From an uncultured Draconibacterium sp. (lineage in GTDB: Bacteria > Bacteroidota > Bacteroidia > Bacteroidales > Prolixibacteraceae), in the NCBI GenBank assembly GCA_947492175.1, contig CANLMQ010000001.1:248001-312000 (forward strand): a DNA stretch of 64,000 nt. The letters run 5' to 3'. Within the stretch, counting starts at the first letter, position 1, and each line of letters opens with the position of its first letter. Of the stretch, positions 36,554 to 45,036 are shown piece after piece. The notes under the pieces were generated by a model. The model searched no databases. It saw only the letters and a program-made list of their open reading frames with translations, and was not told the origin of the DNA. A program made the position numbers and the translations under genes.

Positions 36554-37846
36554 TTACAAATTACTGCGGTTTACAACAGAGTTTAATAAGCGATATCCCA
36601 CCAAACGATCGAATCGTCCGGCTAAATCGCGATAATACACAAAGATTTGATAATCGTTTTCCGTTTCCCAGAAACTACCCTCAAGGTTGGCAAGATCAGC
36701 CACTGTTGATCCTTCGGGAACATAAACGTATTGAAAATTATAGTAGCCTTGCTTTAATAGCATCGTAAGTTCGTATGACGCCGTATTAAAATTATAGGTC
36801 ATTTCGTTGCTTTTATTTGCATTCCAGTTCGACAAAGCTCCAAAAACATTTACCGTACCCCCCAGCAACGGAGCATCCATCTGCAAGGTAAAATGAACAA
36901 AAGTATAGTCGCATTCTGTTTCCGCATCACGAACTTCCTGATCCTGACTTTCGATCGAGTATTTCCCGTTCATTTCTTTATACGAAAAGAACTTCTTATT
37001 CGACCGGATTTCGTCTGTTTTAAGTGTTTTGTGAAAATACGGACGGTGAAAATCGGTTGCCAAAACATTCTCTCCGTTCATTCTGTTTGTCCGGTTATCG
37101 AAATACCGAAACTCGTTACCCGCTTTAAACACAATTTCTCGGGAGTAGTTGTAATCCAACTCCTGATTTCTTACATACAACGGTTTTAAACCACGAACGG
37201 CATTGTCCCATCGGTAATTTTGCATAATTACCACTTTCACCTCGTCGCGCGGATTTAAAATGGATAAATTGGGATGGTAAACTTTAAATTCTACCTGGTG
37301 ATTTTCCCCCTTAAAAGCATCGGCAGTGGCTCGTCTTACGGTACCTTCAATTCTCACAGTATCTTCGTATACCTGAAACCGTTGTATCAAAACCCGGTTT
37401 GTTTTATCGCTGCCCTCATAAACAACCAAAGCATAATTCCCCGAAACCTTAAACTTTACGTTTGAATTAGGCAGTGTAATCCGGTAATTTACATAGTCGA
37501 ACGTGGTATTAAACGACATGGCATAATCATCTACCGGATTATCGGTAAAACCATCCAGATACTCTTCCTGCGAAATAAAGCTTTCATTCCAGTCGGCATC
37601 GCAATGAACAATTGTATAATAGTAGTCTTTTACATTGGCCGACAAATCATCAAATGTAAAAATCAGGTTAATATCTTCTCCTAATCCAACAATGGGATTC
37701 GACAAAACAAAACCATCGCGGTAGGCCAAAACAGTTTTTATATTTTCATTGTAAACTGCATTTTCGTAATAAAAATTTTGTTCTTGTGCGTAGGTAAATA
37801 TCACAGTTATTAAGAATACAGACAGTGCTAATAGTTTTCTTTTCAT
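36554..37846 (-). CDS. Type IX secretion plug-domain protein (DUF5103)
   Basis: A 430-residue exported protein with signal peptide MKRKLLALSVFLITVIFTYA. It follows the DUF5103 family: NFYYENAVYNENIKTVLAYRDG, PIVGLGEDINLIFTFDDLSANVKDYYYTIVHCDADWNESFIS, NFQYVYVPEG near the end. Members include the Plug protein that closes the lateral opening of the SprA translocon in type IX secretion, so a periplasmic role in that system is likely, though other homologues exist. Standard length. Convergent with the histidine kinase gene, 82 bases away. Confidence 0.88.
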   Translation of the reverse strand: MKRKLLALSVFLITVIFTYAQEQNFYYENAVYNENIKTVLAYRDGFVLSNPIVGLGEDINLIFTFDDLSANVKDYYYTIVHCDADWNESFISQEEYLDGFTDNPVDDYAMSFNTTFDYVNYRITLPNSNVKFKVSGNYALVVYEGSDKTNRVLIQRFQVYEDTVRIEGTVRRATADAFKGENHQVEFKVYHPNLSILNPRDEVKVVIMQNYRWDNAVRGLKPLYVRNQELDYNYSREIVFKAGNEFRYFDNRTNRMNGENVLATDFHRPYFHKTLKTDEIRSNKKFFSYKEMNGKYSIESQDQEVRDAETECDYTFVHFTLQMDAPLLGGTVNVFGALSNWNANKSNEMTYNFNTASYELTMLLKQGYYNFQYVYVPEGSTVADLANLEGSFWETENDYQIFVYYRDLAGRFDRLVGYRLLNSVVNRSNL

Positions 37847-38242
37847 TCCTTTACAGTCATTTACAGGAGACTTCCAATATAGTTTCCATCGATTACTTTC
37901 TTAGAACGTAAAATTCAGTATTTCTGATGTATTATCAAAACTTAATTATTCTCTCTGCCAAAACAGTCCGGGAAGCATGTTCCAATTACACCGGCAAATT
38001 TGTATACCATTTGCACAGTATAAATTCATGCTAAAGACGTGAAAATGTTAATTTAATCTGAAGTATTTACAATTTTCGATTTTTCTGATTTTCAGCAGGA
38101 TACCGCGAAACTGATTTATATCAATAGACATATTGATTTATTTGTATGTTTTAATATAAACACAAAGCCTCTAATGCATTGTGTAACGGCAATTAATTGT
38201 TACTTTTGTCATCCTAAAAATAAATTTTAGTCTTAATTCAAT
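37847..38242. other. Intergenic region upstream of nqr
   Basis: 396 bases between divergent genes. The only supported content is the nqrA promoter at its right end; the rest is AT-rich with no ORF or repeat that I can see. Confidence 0.5.
38179..38208 (+). promoter_or_regulatory. Promoter of the nqr operon
   Basis: TTG at 38179-38181, exactly 19 bases, then TACTTTTG at 38201-38208: a textbook Bacteroidota promoter. Transcription would start around 38214, leaving a leader of about 30 bases to the nqrA ATG. Confidence 0.75.
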
Positions 38243-39589
38243 ATGTCAGAAGTAGTTAAGTTAAGGAAAGGGCTCAATATAAAGCTGAAAGGAAGTGCTG
38301 AAAAAGTACTTAAAAAATTGCCGACTCCGGCAACAGTGGCTCTAAAACCCACCGATTTCCAAGGACTTACTCCAAAACTTAGTTTAAAAGTTGATACCGA
38401 AGTTAAAGCCGGTGATGCTTTATTTTACGACAAATACAATCCGGAAATTGTATTTACTGCTCCTCTTGGAGGAAAAGTAGTTTCAATAAACCGTGGTGAG
38501 CGACGTAAAATTTTGGAGGTAGTTATTGAGACAAACGAAAAGGCTGGTTCGGTAGAATTTACAAAAGCCGACCCAACAACTTTGTCTGGGGAAGAAGTGA
38601 AAGAGCAAATCCTAAAAAGTGGATTGTGGCCATTCATCAAGAAACGTCCGTATGGCGTAATAGCCAAACCCGACGAGCAACCAAAAGCAATTTACGTTTC
38701 AACATTCGACACAGCACCATTGGCGCCCGATTACAATTTTATTGTTGACGGCCAAATGAATACATTCCAAACCGGAGTGAATGCGCTGGCAAAACTAACC
38801 GAAGGAAAAGTAATTCTGGGAGTAAATGCAGGATCTGCTTTTACCGGTGTAAAAAATGTTGAGATCAATACTTTTGAAGGGCCTCACCCTGCCGGAAACG
38901 TAGGTGTTCAGATTTCCAATACAAAGCCGCTTAATAAAGGCGAGGTTGTATGGACAGTAAATGTTCAGGATGTACTGTTTATCGGTCGCTTGTTTGAAAC
39001 AGGTAATCTAGATTTTTCGAAAATCTTTGCTTTTACAGGATCGGAAGTAAAAACTCCGGAGTACTACCAAACTGTTTTGGGTGCACCTGTAGCAACACTT
39101 ACCGAAGGGAAATTGGTAGATGCCGATTACAAGCAACGTATTATCAGTGGTAATGTTCTAACAGGAACAAAAGTAAAAACACAATGCTACCTGGGTTACT
39201 ACGACTCGCAGGTAACAGTTATTCCAGAAGGCGATGAGTATGAATTTATGGGCTGGGCCGATCCCGGGTTTGGTAAATTTAGTGCAACAAAAACCTTCTT
39301 CGGAAATTTATTCCCGAAAAAAGAATACACACTAAACGCCAACCTTCATGGTGGCGAGCGTGCATTTGTTCTTTCCGGACAATACGAAAAACTGGTTCCT
39401 ATGGACATTTTACCGGTTTATTTACTAAAAGCAATTTTGGTAAACGACATCGACAAAATGGAGCAGTTGGGAATCTACGAGGTAATTGAAGAAGACCTTG
39501 CCCTTTGTGAATATGCCTGTACGTCGAAAATCGAAGTTCAAAAGATTTTGCGCGAAGGTATTACTACAATGATTAAAGAACTTGGTTAA
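38243..39589 (+). CDS. nqrA: Na+-translocating NADH:quinone reductase subunit A
   Basis: A 448-residue cytoplasm-facing subunit that holds no covalent flavin and takes part in quinone binding. It opens with LRKGLNIKLKGSAEKVL and contains the barrel-sandwich segment DTEVKAGDALFYDKYNPEIVFTAPLGGKVVSINRGERRKI, GVNAGSAFTGVKNVEINTFEGPHPAGNVGVQI and GFGKFSATKTFFGNLFPKKEYTL, all known NqrA features. Full length. First gene of nqrABCDEF, following a well-formed promoter. The pump is a primary sodium pump of the respiratory chain. Confidence 0.97.
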   Translation: MSEVVKLRKGLNIKLKGSAEKVLKKLPTPATVALKPTDFQGLTPKLSLKVDTEVKAGDALFYDKYNPEIVFTAPLGGKVVSINRGERRKILEVVIETNEKAGSVEFTKADPTTLSGEEVKEQILKSGLWPFIKKRPYGVIAKPDEQPKAIYVSTFDTAPLAPDYNFIVDGQMNTFQTGVNALAKLTEGKVILGVNAGSAFTGVKNVEINTFEGPHPAGNVGVQISNTKPLNKGEVVWTVNVQDVLFIGRLFETGNLDFSKIFAFTGSEVKTPEYYQTVLGAPVATLTEGKLVDADYKQRIISGNVLTGTKVKTQCYLGYYDSQVTVIPEGDEYEFMGWADPGFGKFSATKTFFGNLFPKKEYTLNANLHGGERAFVLSGQYEKLVPMDILPVYLLKAILVNDIDKMEQLGIYEVIEEDLALCEYACTSKIEVQKILREGITTMIKELG

Positions 39590-39620
39590 TTTTTACATGT
39601 AACTATTTAGTCTTTTTAAG

Positions 39621-40802
39621 ATGAACTTTATAAAAAACATTTTTGAAAAAACGAAACCACATGTTCAGAAAGGAGCCAAGTATCATTGGCTGCATTCGGT
39701 GCACGATGGTTTTTTTACGTTGTTCTATGTACAAAAGAACACATCGAAGTCGGGAGCACATATTCACGACTATATCGATTTAAAACGTACAATGGGAATT
39801 GTTGTTTTGGCTGTTATTCCGGCGCTGTTGTTCGGAATGTACAATGTAGGCCTGCAACATTTTAAAGCTGTTGGCGAGTTAGCTTCAACAGGCTTTTTCC
39901 AGATATTTTTATACGGACTGTTAAAAGTCCTTCCTATTATTGTTGTATCGTACGGTGTTGGTCTTGGAATTGAGTTTGTGTTTGCGCAGTTGCGTGGCCA
40001 CGAAATCCAGGAAGGTTTCCTTGTATCGGGAATACTAATTCCACTTATTATGCCGGTTGAAACACCGCTTTGGATGATTGCCCTGGCTACGGCTTTTGCA
40101 GTTATTCTTGGTAAAGAGGTATTTGGCGGAACCGGTATGAACATATGGAACCCCGCACTGGTAGCACGTGCATTCCTGTTCTTTGCTTATCCGGCACAAA
40201 TGTCGGGCGAGTCGGTTTGGGTTGCATTAAGCAGTACCGATAAAGTAATCGACGGTTTTTCGGGTGCAACTCCAATGGCTAATGCAGCAGCAGGTCATTT
40301 AAACTACAGTGTTGCCGATGCTTTCTTTGGATTTATTCCGGGATCGATTGGTGAAACTTCTGCTTTTGCAATTTTAATTGGAGCTGTTCTATTAATTATA
40401 ACCGGAATCGGAAGCTGGAAAATTATGGTTTCAACACTGGCCGGTGGTGCTGTTATGGGACTTATTCTTAACGCATTTTCAGGCAGCGAAGCATTGTCGG
40501 CAGCAAACCAGGTTTATTTCTCAATGCCTTTCTGGCATCACCTTATTTTAGGTGGATTTATGTTTGGTGCCATTTTTATGGCTACCGACCCAGTTTCTGC
40601 ATCGCAAACCGAAAAAGGAAAATGGATTTACGGATTCCTGATTGGTATTCTTGCCATCATTATCCGTGTTATCAACCCAGCCTTCCCTGAAGGTATGATG
40701 TTGGCAATTCTGTTAATGAATACATTCGCTCCGCTTATCGACCACTATGTTGTAGCCGGTAACATTAAAAAGCGATTGAAACGAGCTAAAATTTCTGCAT
40801 AA
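39621..40802 (+). CDS. nqrB: Na+-NQR subunit B
   Basis: A 393-residue inner-membrane subunit with about ten helices that carries riboflavin and a covalently bound FMN. It opens with NIFEKTKPHVQKGAKYHWLHSVHDGFFTLFYV, a typical NqrB start. The flavin-attachment site is the threonine of DGFSGATPMANAA (about residue 215). Further marks are GKEVFGGTGMNIWNPALVARAF and MATDPVSASQTEKGKWIYGF, shared with RnfD. 31 bases after nqrA. Confidence 0.97.
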   Translation: MNFIKNIFEKTKPHVQKGAKYHWLHSVHDGFFTLFYVQKNTSKSGAHIHDYIDLKRTMGIVVLAVIPALLFGMYNVGLQHFKAVGELASTGFFQIFLYGLLKVLPIIVVSYGVGLGIEFVFAQLRGHEIQEGFLVSGILIPLIMPVETPLWMIALATAFAVILGKEVFGGTGMNIWNPALVARAFLFFAYPAQMSGESVWVALSSTDKVIDGFSGATPMANAAAGHLNYSVADAFFGFIPGSIGETSAFAILIGAVLLIITGIGSWKIMVSTLAGGAVMGLILNAFSGSEALSAANQVYFSMPFWHHLILGGFMFGAIFMATDPVSASQTEKGKWIYGFLIGILAIIIRVINPAFPEGMMLAILLMNTFAPLIDHYVVAGNIKKRLKRAKISA

Positions 40803-40817
40803 TAAAAGAGAAGAATC

Positions 40818-41513
40818 ATGGATAGAAATAGTAATACTTATACATTTTTATACGCAGCGATAATGGTAATTATTGTTGCAGCGGTTCTTGCATCGGTTTC
40901 GATGGCATTAAAGCCTGCGCAGAAAAAGAACGTAGCGATAGAGAAAAAGCAAAATATTCTGGCATCGGTAAACATTGAAAGTACTGCTGCAACAGCAGAA
41001 GCAATTTACGCCGAAAAAATTGTGAACGAATACGTAGTAACAACTAAAGGTGAGAAAGCTGAAGGCGATGCGTTTACCACCGACCTGAAAAAGGAACGTG
41101 CAAAAGATGCAGCCGACATGTTACTTCCTGTATTTGAAGTAAAAACCGACGACGGAATAAAATATGTACTTCCGGTGTACGGAGCAGGACTGTGGGGACC
41201 AATTTGGGGATACGTTTCCTTAAACGACGATATGAACACCATTTACGGAGCCAACTTCGACCACGAAGGTGAAACTCCGGGATTGGGTGCCGAAATTTCA
41301 ACTCCAATGTTTGAAGAGCCGTTTAAAGGAAAGAAAATCTTTGACGAATCGGGAAAACTGGTTTCAATTTTGGTTGCCAAAGTTGGCCAGGTTGGTGCCG
41401 AAGAGCATAAGGTTGATGCCATTTCGGGAGGTACAATTACAAGTAAAGGTTTGGAAAAAATGCTTGCAGACGACTTTACGAGTTATGAAGAATTCTTAAA
41501 CAAGAAAAAATAA
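40818..41513 (+). CDS. nqrC: Na+-NQR subunit C
   Basis: A 231-residue subunit anchored by one N-terminal helix (TFLYAAIMVIIVAAVLASV) with a periplasmic FMN-binding domain. YVLPVYGAGLWGPIWGYVSL and EGETPGLGAEI-like HEGETPGLGAEISTP are conserved; the FMN-carrying threonine is in VDAISGGTITSKGLEKML, where the motif reads SGGT instead of the commoner SGAT. Length slightly under that of Vibrio NqrC. 15 bases after nqrB. Confidence 0.96.
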   Translation: MDRNSNTYTFLYAAIMVIIVAAVLASVSMALKPAQKKNVAIEKKQNILASVNIESTAATAEAIYAEKIVNEYVVTTKGEKAEGDAFTTDLKKERAKDAADMLLPVFEVKTDDGIKYVLPVYGAGLWGPIWGYVSLNDDMNTIYGANFDHEGETPGLGAEISTPMFEEPFKGKKIFDESGKLVSILVAKVGQVGAEEHKVDAISGGTITSKGLEKMLADDFTSYEEFLNKKK

Positions 41514-41518
41514 TAGAG

Positions 41519-42163
41519 ATGAGCGAACCATTATTTTCAAAGAAAAATTTAAAATTACTGTCGGATCCTTTGAACGACAGTAACCCGATTACCGTTCAGG
41601 TTTTGGGTATTTGCTCAGCACTCGCTGTTACTGCTCAGCTTAAGCCATCAATTGTAATGGCAATCTCGGTAATGGCTGTTTTGGCTTTTGCAAACGTAAT
41701 TATTTCATTGTTACGAAATACAATTCCAAACCGTATCCGAATTATCGTTCAGCTGGTTGTAATTGCTGCACTGGTAATTTTGGTTGACCAGGTGCTTAAA
41801 GCCTATGTTTACGATGTAAGTAAACAGCTTTCAGTATTTGTTGGACTAATTATCACCAACTGTATTATTATGGGTCGTTTGGAAGCTTTTGCTTTGGGTA
41901 ACCGCCCATGGCAATCGTTCCTCGACGGAATTGGAAACGCAGCCGGTTACGGTGTAATTTTAATTGTTGTAGGATTCTTCCGCGAATTATTGGGTGGCGG
42001 TTCACTGTTGGGTTACAAAATTATCCCCGACAGCTGGTACATTGCCAATGGTGGTTTCTACGAAAACAACGGTTTAATGGTACTTTCTCCAATGGCACTT
42101 ATCGTGGTTGGAATTATCATTTGGGTGCAGCGCAGCCGCAACCGTAAATTAATTGAAAACTAA
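41519..42163 (+). CDS. nqrD: Na+-NQR subunit D
   Basis: A 214-residue, six-helix inner-membrane subunit related to RnfE/NqrE. LLSDPLNDSNPITVQVLGICSALAVT and VFVGLIITNCIIMGRLEAFALGN, where the cysteine after IITN coordinates the intramembrane Fe-S centre shared with NqrE, are family hallmarks; GVILIVVGFFRELLGGGSLLG follows. 5 bases after nqrC. Confidence 0.96.
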   Translation: MSEPLFSKKNLKLLSDPLNDSNPITVQVLGICSALAVTAQLKPSIVMAISVMAVLAFANVIISLLRNTIPNRIRIIVQLVVIAALVILVDQVLKAYVYDVSKQLSVFVGLIITNCIIMGRLEAFALGNRPWQSFLDGIGNAAGYGVILIVVGFFRELLGGGSLLGYKIIPDSWYIANGGFYENNGLMVLSPMALIVVGIIIWVQRSRNRKLIEN

Positions 42164-42182
42164 TAGCAAAAGGAAAATTCAA

Positions 42183-42800
42183 ATGGAAAATCTGATTAAT
42201 ATTTTTGTTAAGTCAATTTTTATTGAAAACATGGTATTTGCGTACTTCTTCGGAATGTGCTCTTATCTTGCTGTTTCGAAAAAAGTAAGTACTGCTGCCG
42301 GTTTAGGAATTGCTGTAGTTTTTGTACTGGGAATTACGGTTCCGGTAAACTACCTTCTCGAAAACTATGTGCTGAACGAAGGCGCTTTAGCCTGGTTAGG
42401 CGAAGGTTTTGCCGATGTTGACTTAAGCTTCTTACGCTTTATCATGTTTATTGCCATTATTGCCTCTATGGTTCAGTTGGTAGAAATGATTGTTGAAAAA
42501 TTTGCTCCGGTATTGTACAACCAGCTTGGTATTTTCTTACCTCTTATTGCTGTAAACTGTGCTATTCTTGGAGGTTCGTTATTTCTTCAGCAAAAAGCAT
42601 TTGTGAATGTAGGCGAAGCAACTGTTTACGGACTTGGTTCGGGTGTTGGCTGGTTACTTGCAATTGTTGGTATTGCTGCCATCAGAGAAAAAATCGAATA
42701 CTCAAACGTACCTGCCCCGCTTCGTGGACTTGGAATTACATTTATTGTAACCGGTTTAATGGGTCTGGCGTTTATGGGATTCGGCGGAATTAAATTGTAA
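42183..42800 (+). CDS. nqrE: Na+-NQR subunit E
   Basis: A 205-residue, six-helix inner-membrane subunit, paralogue of NqrD in inverted topology. The frame extends back to 42153, overlapping nqrD, but MENLINIFVKSIFIENMVFAYFFGMCSYLAVSKK is the normal N-terminus, so start at 42183. Cysteines in FFGMCSYLAV and PLIAVNCAILGG bind the intramembrane iron centre. 19 bases after nqrD. Confidence 0.96.
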   Translation: MENLINIFVKSIFIENMVFAYFFGMCSYLAVSKKVSTAAGLGIAVVFVLGITVPVNYLLENYVLNEGALAWLGEGFADVDLSFLRFIMFIAIIASMVQLVEMIVEKFAPVLYNQLGIFLPLIAVNCAILGGSLFLQQKAFVNVGEATVYGLGSGVGWLLAIVGIAAIREKIEYSNVPAPLRGLGITFIVTGLMGLAFMGFGGIKL

Positions 42801-42820
42801 AATAAAATCAAAAGAGTATA

Positions 42821-44092
42821 ATGATATTATTAGCAACACAAACAACCGTAGTACTTGCCAGTGTGGCAGTATTCCTGCTTGTTGTTCTTTTATTGGTATC
42901 TATTCTGTTGTATGCCAAAAAGAAGTTAATGCCATCAGGAATTGTCAAGGTAAATATTAACGAGGGCGATGTGGAAATTGACACCGAGCCGGGTAGCACA
43001 CTTCTTTCAACCTTAGGTAACAACAAAATTCTGCTTCCATCGGCATGTGGTGGTGGTGGTACTTGTGCAATGTGCCGCTGTCAGGTTGAAGAAGGCGGAG
43101 GTTCAATCCTTCCTACCGAAACAGGTTTCTTTACCCGCAAGGAACAAAACGACAACTGGCGTTTGGCTTGTCAGGTGAAAGTAAAAGAAGACATGAAGAT
43201 TAAGATCCCTCAGGAAGTGATGGGTGTTAAAAAGTGGGAATGCGAAGTGGTATCGAACCATAACGTGGCTACTTTTATTAAAGAATTTGTGGTTAAACTT
43301 CCTGAAGGCGAAACCCTCGATTTCAAATCGGGAGGATATATTCAGATCGATGTACCTAAAGTTGATGTGAACTTTAAAGACATGGATATTGAAGAAGAAT
43401 ACCGCGAAGAGTGGGAGAAATTCGGAATGTTCGACCTGGTTATGAAAAACCCGGAACCAACTTTCCGTGCTTACTCAATGGCCAACCACCCTGCCGAAGG
43501 TAACATTGTAATGTTGAACATACGTATTGCAACCCCACCATGGGATCGTGCAAGCAACGGATTTAAGAAAGTGAATCCAGGTATCTGTTCATCGTACATT
43601 TTTAACCTGAAACCGGGCGATAAAGTAACTGTTTCGGGTCCTTACGGAGAATTCTTCCTGAAAGACAACGACAGTGAAATGATGTTTGTTGGTGGTGGTG
43701 CCGGTATGGCGCCAATGCGCTCGCACTTATTCCACCTGTTCCACACGGTTAAAGAAGCCAAAAAGAAAGTTACTTTCTGGTACGGTGCCCGTTCGTGGAA
43801 AGAAGTTTTCTACTACGATCAGTTCATGGAGATCGAGAAAAACTTCCCCAATTTTGAGTTCAACCTGGCACTCGACCGTCCTGATCCGGAAGCCGATAAA
43901 CTGGATATAAAATACAAAACAGGATTTGTTCACCAGGTAATTCACGATAACTACCTGAGCCAGCATGAAGAACCCGAAGAAATTGATTTCTACATGTGTG
44001 GACCACCAATGATGAACGATGCCGTTCAGAAAATGCTTTACGATTTAGGCGTTCCTGACGAAAATGTATTGTTCGACGACTTTGGTTCGTAA
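42821..44092 (+). CDS. nqrF: Na+-NQR subunit F (NADH dehydrogenase)
   Basis: A 423-residue subunit that takes electrons from NADH. One N-terminal helix (VAVFLLVVLLLVSILLYA), a [2Fe-2S] ferredoxin domain with cysteines in SACGGGGTCAMCRCQV and RLACQVKV, an FAD domain with FRAYSMANHPAEGNIV and an NADH domain with MFVGGGAGMAPMRSHLF, then FYMCGPPMMNDAVQKML. Complete. 20 bases after nqrE and last in the operon; a strong terminator follows 30 bases downstream. Confidence 0.97.
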   Translation: MILLATQTTVVLASVAVFLLVVLLLVSILLYAKKKLMPSGIVKVNINEGDVEIDTEPGSTLLSTLGNNKILLPSACGGGGTCAMCRCQVEEGGGSILPTETGFFTRKEQNDNWRLACQVKVKEDMKIKIPQEVMGVKKWECEVVSNHNVATFIKEFVVKLPEGETLDFKSGGYIQIDVPKVDVNFKDMDIEEEYREEWEKFGMFDLVMKNPEPTFRAYSMANHPAEGNIVMLNIRIATPPWDRASNGFKKVNPGICSSYIFNLKPGDKVTVSGPYGEFFLKDNDSEMMFVGGGAGMAPMRSHLFHLFHTVKEAKKKVTFWYGARSWKEVFYYDQFMEIEKNFPNFEFNLALDRPDPEADKLDIKYKTGFVHQVIHDNYLSQHEEPEEIDFYMCGPPMMNDAVQKMLYDLGVPDENVLFDDFGS

Positions 44093-44121
44093 GTATTGAA
44101 TTAAAAATACTGATATATTGC

Positions 44122-44156
44122 AAAACCACTTTCCTTTTGGGAAGTGGTTTTTTTTT
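44122..44156 (+). terminator. Terminator of the nqr operon
   Basis: An 11-bp stem (44124-44134 with 44139-44149, one G-U pair, TTTT loop) followed by a run of T, 30 bases past nqrF. Confidence 0.92.
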
Positions 44157-44170
44157 GTGCCCCTACCCTT

Positions 44171-44181
44171 CGTTTGCAACG
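44171..44181. repeat. REP-like palindrome, short copy
   Basis: CGTT-TGC-AACG, preceded by CCCCTACCCTT and followed by GCATATTTA. The same core and flanks recur at 47292-47345. A lone, partly decayed copy. Confidence 0.45.
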
Positions 44182-44253
44182 GCATATTTACAGTTTTACA
44201 AATACTGAAAATATTTTCCTCTGGAGCAAACAAGGGGGAGCTGAGAAAATTAG

Positions 44254-44835
44254 CTACCACATATTCCACATCGTAATCAAGTCACAAATCTGAACCTGAT
44301 TGTTCTTATTGTGATATTTATTCGAAAATTTACTATCAACGATTACGTCTTCATCCATGAATGCAGCTACAGGCTTAGCAACAAAAACCGTATGATCGCC
44401 GGTAATAAACTGGTAGATTACTTTGCATTCAATATTCATAAAACATTCTTTAATTAATGGTGTACTAATTCTTTGCCCAGGTATTGGAGTTAATCCCGAT
44501 TCTGCAAATTTATCCACTTCATGGCTATGCGTTGTGCCAACTTTTAAAATGCTATCACAAAGATCAGTAGCCGGAATATTTAATCCAAATTCCTTCGTTT
44601 CATCAATTAACGAGTAACAAAAACGAAATGCTTCGGTACCATTATCTCCGTTTCCTATAGAAGCTAATAGCAACAAAGGATTATGCGAGGTGGGTGTAAT
44701 CCAACATGCCGTAATAATACCATTGACTGATTTAGCAGAATTCGTACAAGTCAGCATAAAAACCTGTCCATTACTGAGTAACCAGGACAATTTCATAACA
44801 TGCGAGCCTCTCAAATCAAATTCAATTTTGTTCAT
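44254..44835 (-). CDS. Flavin reductase-like domain protein
   Basis: The frame opens at 44859 but MNKIEFDLRGSHVMKLSWLLSNGQVFMLT at 44835 is a better start, giving 193 residues. The split-barrel FMN-binding fold of flavin reductase-like proteins is suggested by SWLLSNGQVFMLTCTNSAKSVNGIITACWITPTSHNPLLLLASIG and by the later KEFGLNIPATDLCDSILKVGTTHSHEVDKFAESGL. Such proteins bind FMN and reduce flavin or act as small oxidoreductases; the partner is unknown. Convergent with nqr, with the terminator and a REP-like copy between. Confidence 0.78.
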   Translation of the reverse strand: MNKIEFDLRGSHVMKLSWLLSNGQVFMLTCTNSAKSVNGIITACWITPTSHNPLLLLASIGNGDNGTEAFRFCYSLIDETKEFGLNIPATDLCDSILKVGTTHSHEVDKFAESGLTPIPGQRISTPLIKECFMNIECKVIYQFITGDHTVFVAKPVAAFMDEDVIVDSKFSNKYHNKNNQVQICDLITMWNMW

Positions 44836-45036
44836 GGCAATTAATTTTTGGTTCACCACATGTTACGAATCACCACAATAAAAGTTATGCTCCTCTTTTC
44901 CTCCTATTCTATTTTTAAATTCATAAGCCGGACTCTCGTTTTGTAGCTGAGTACGAGAAAAGTACTTTCTTTGTGTTTTTAAAACGGAATTATGGTTTGT
45001 TGGTAAAATGCCTTAGCCGTATTTCTTTCAAAATTA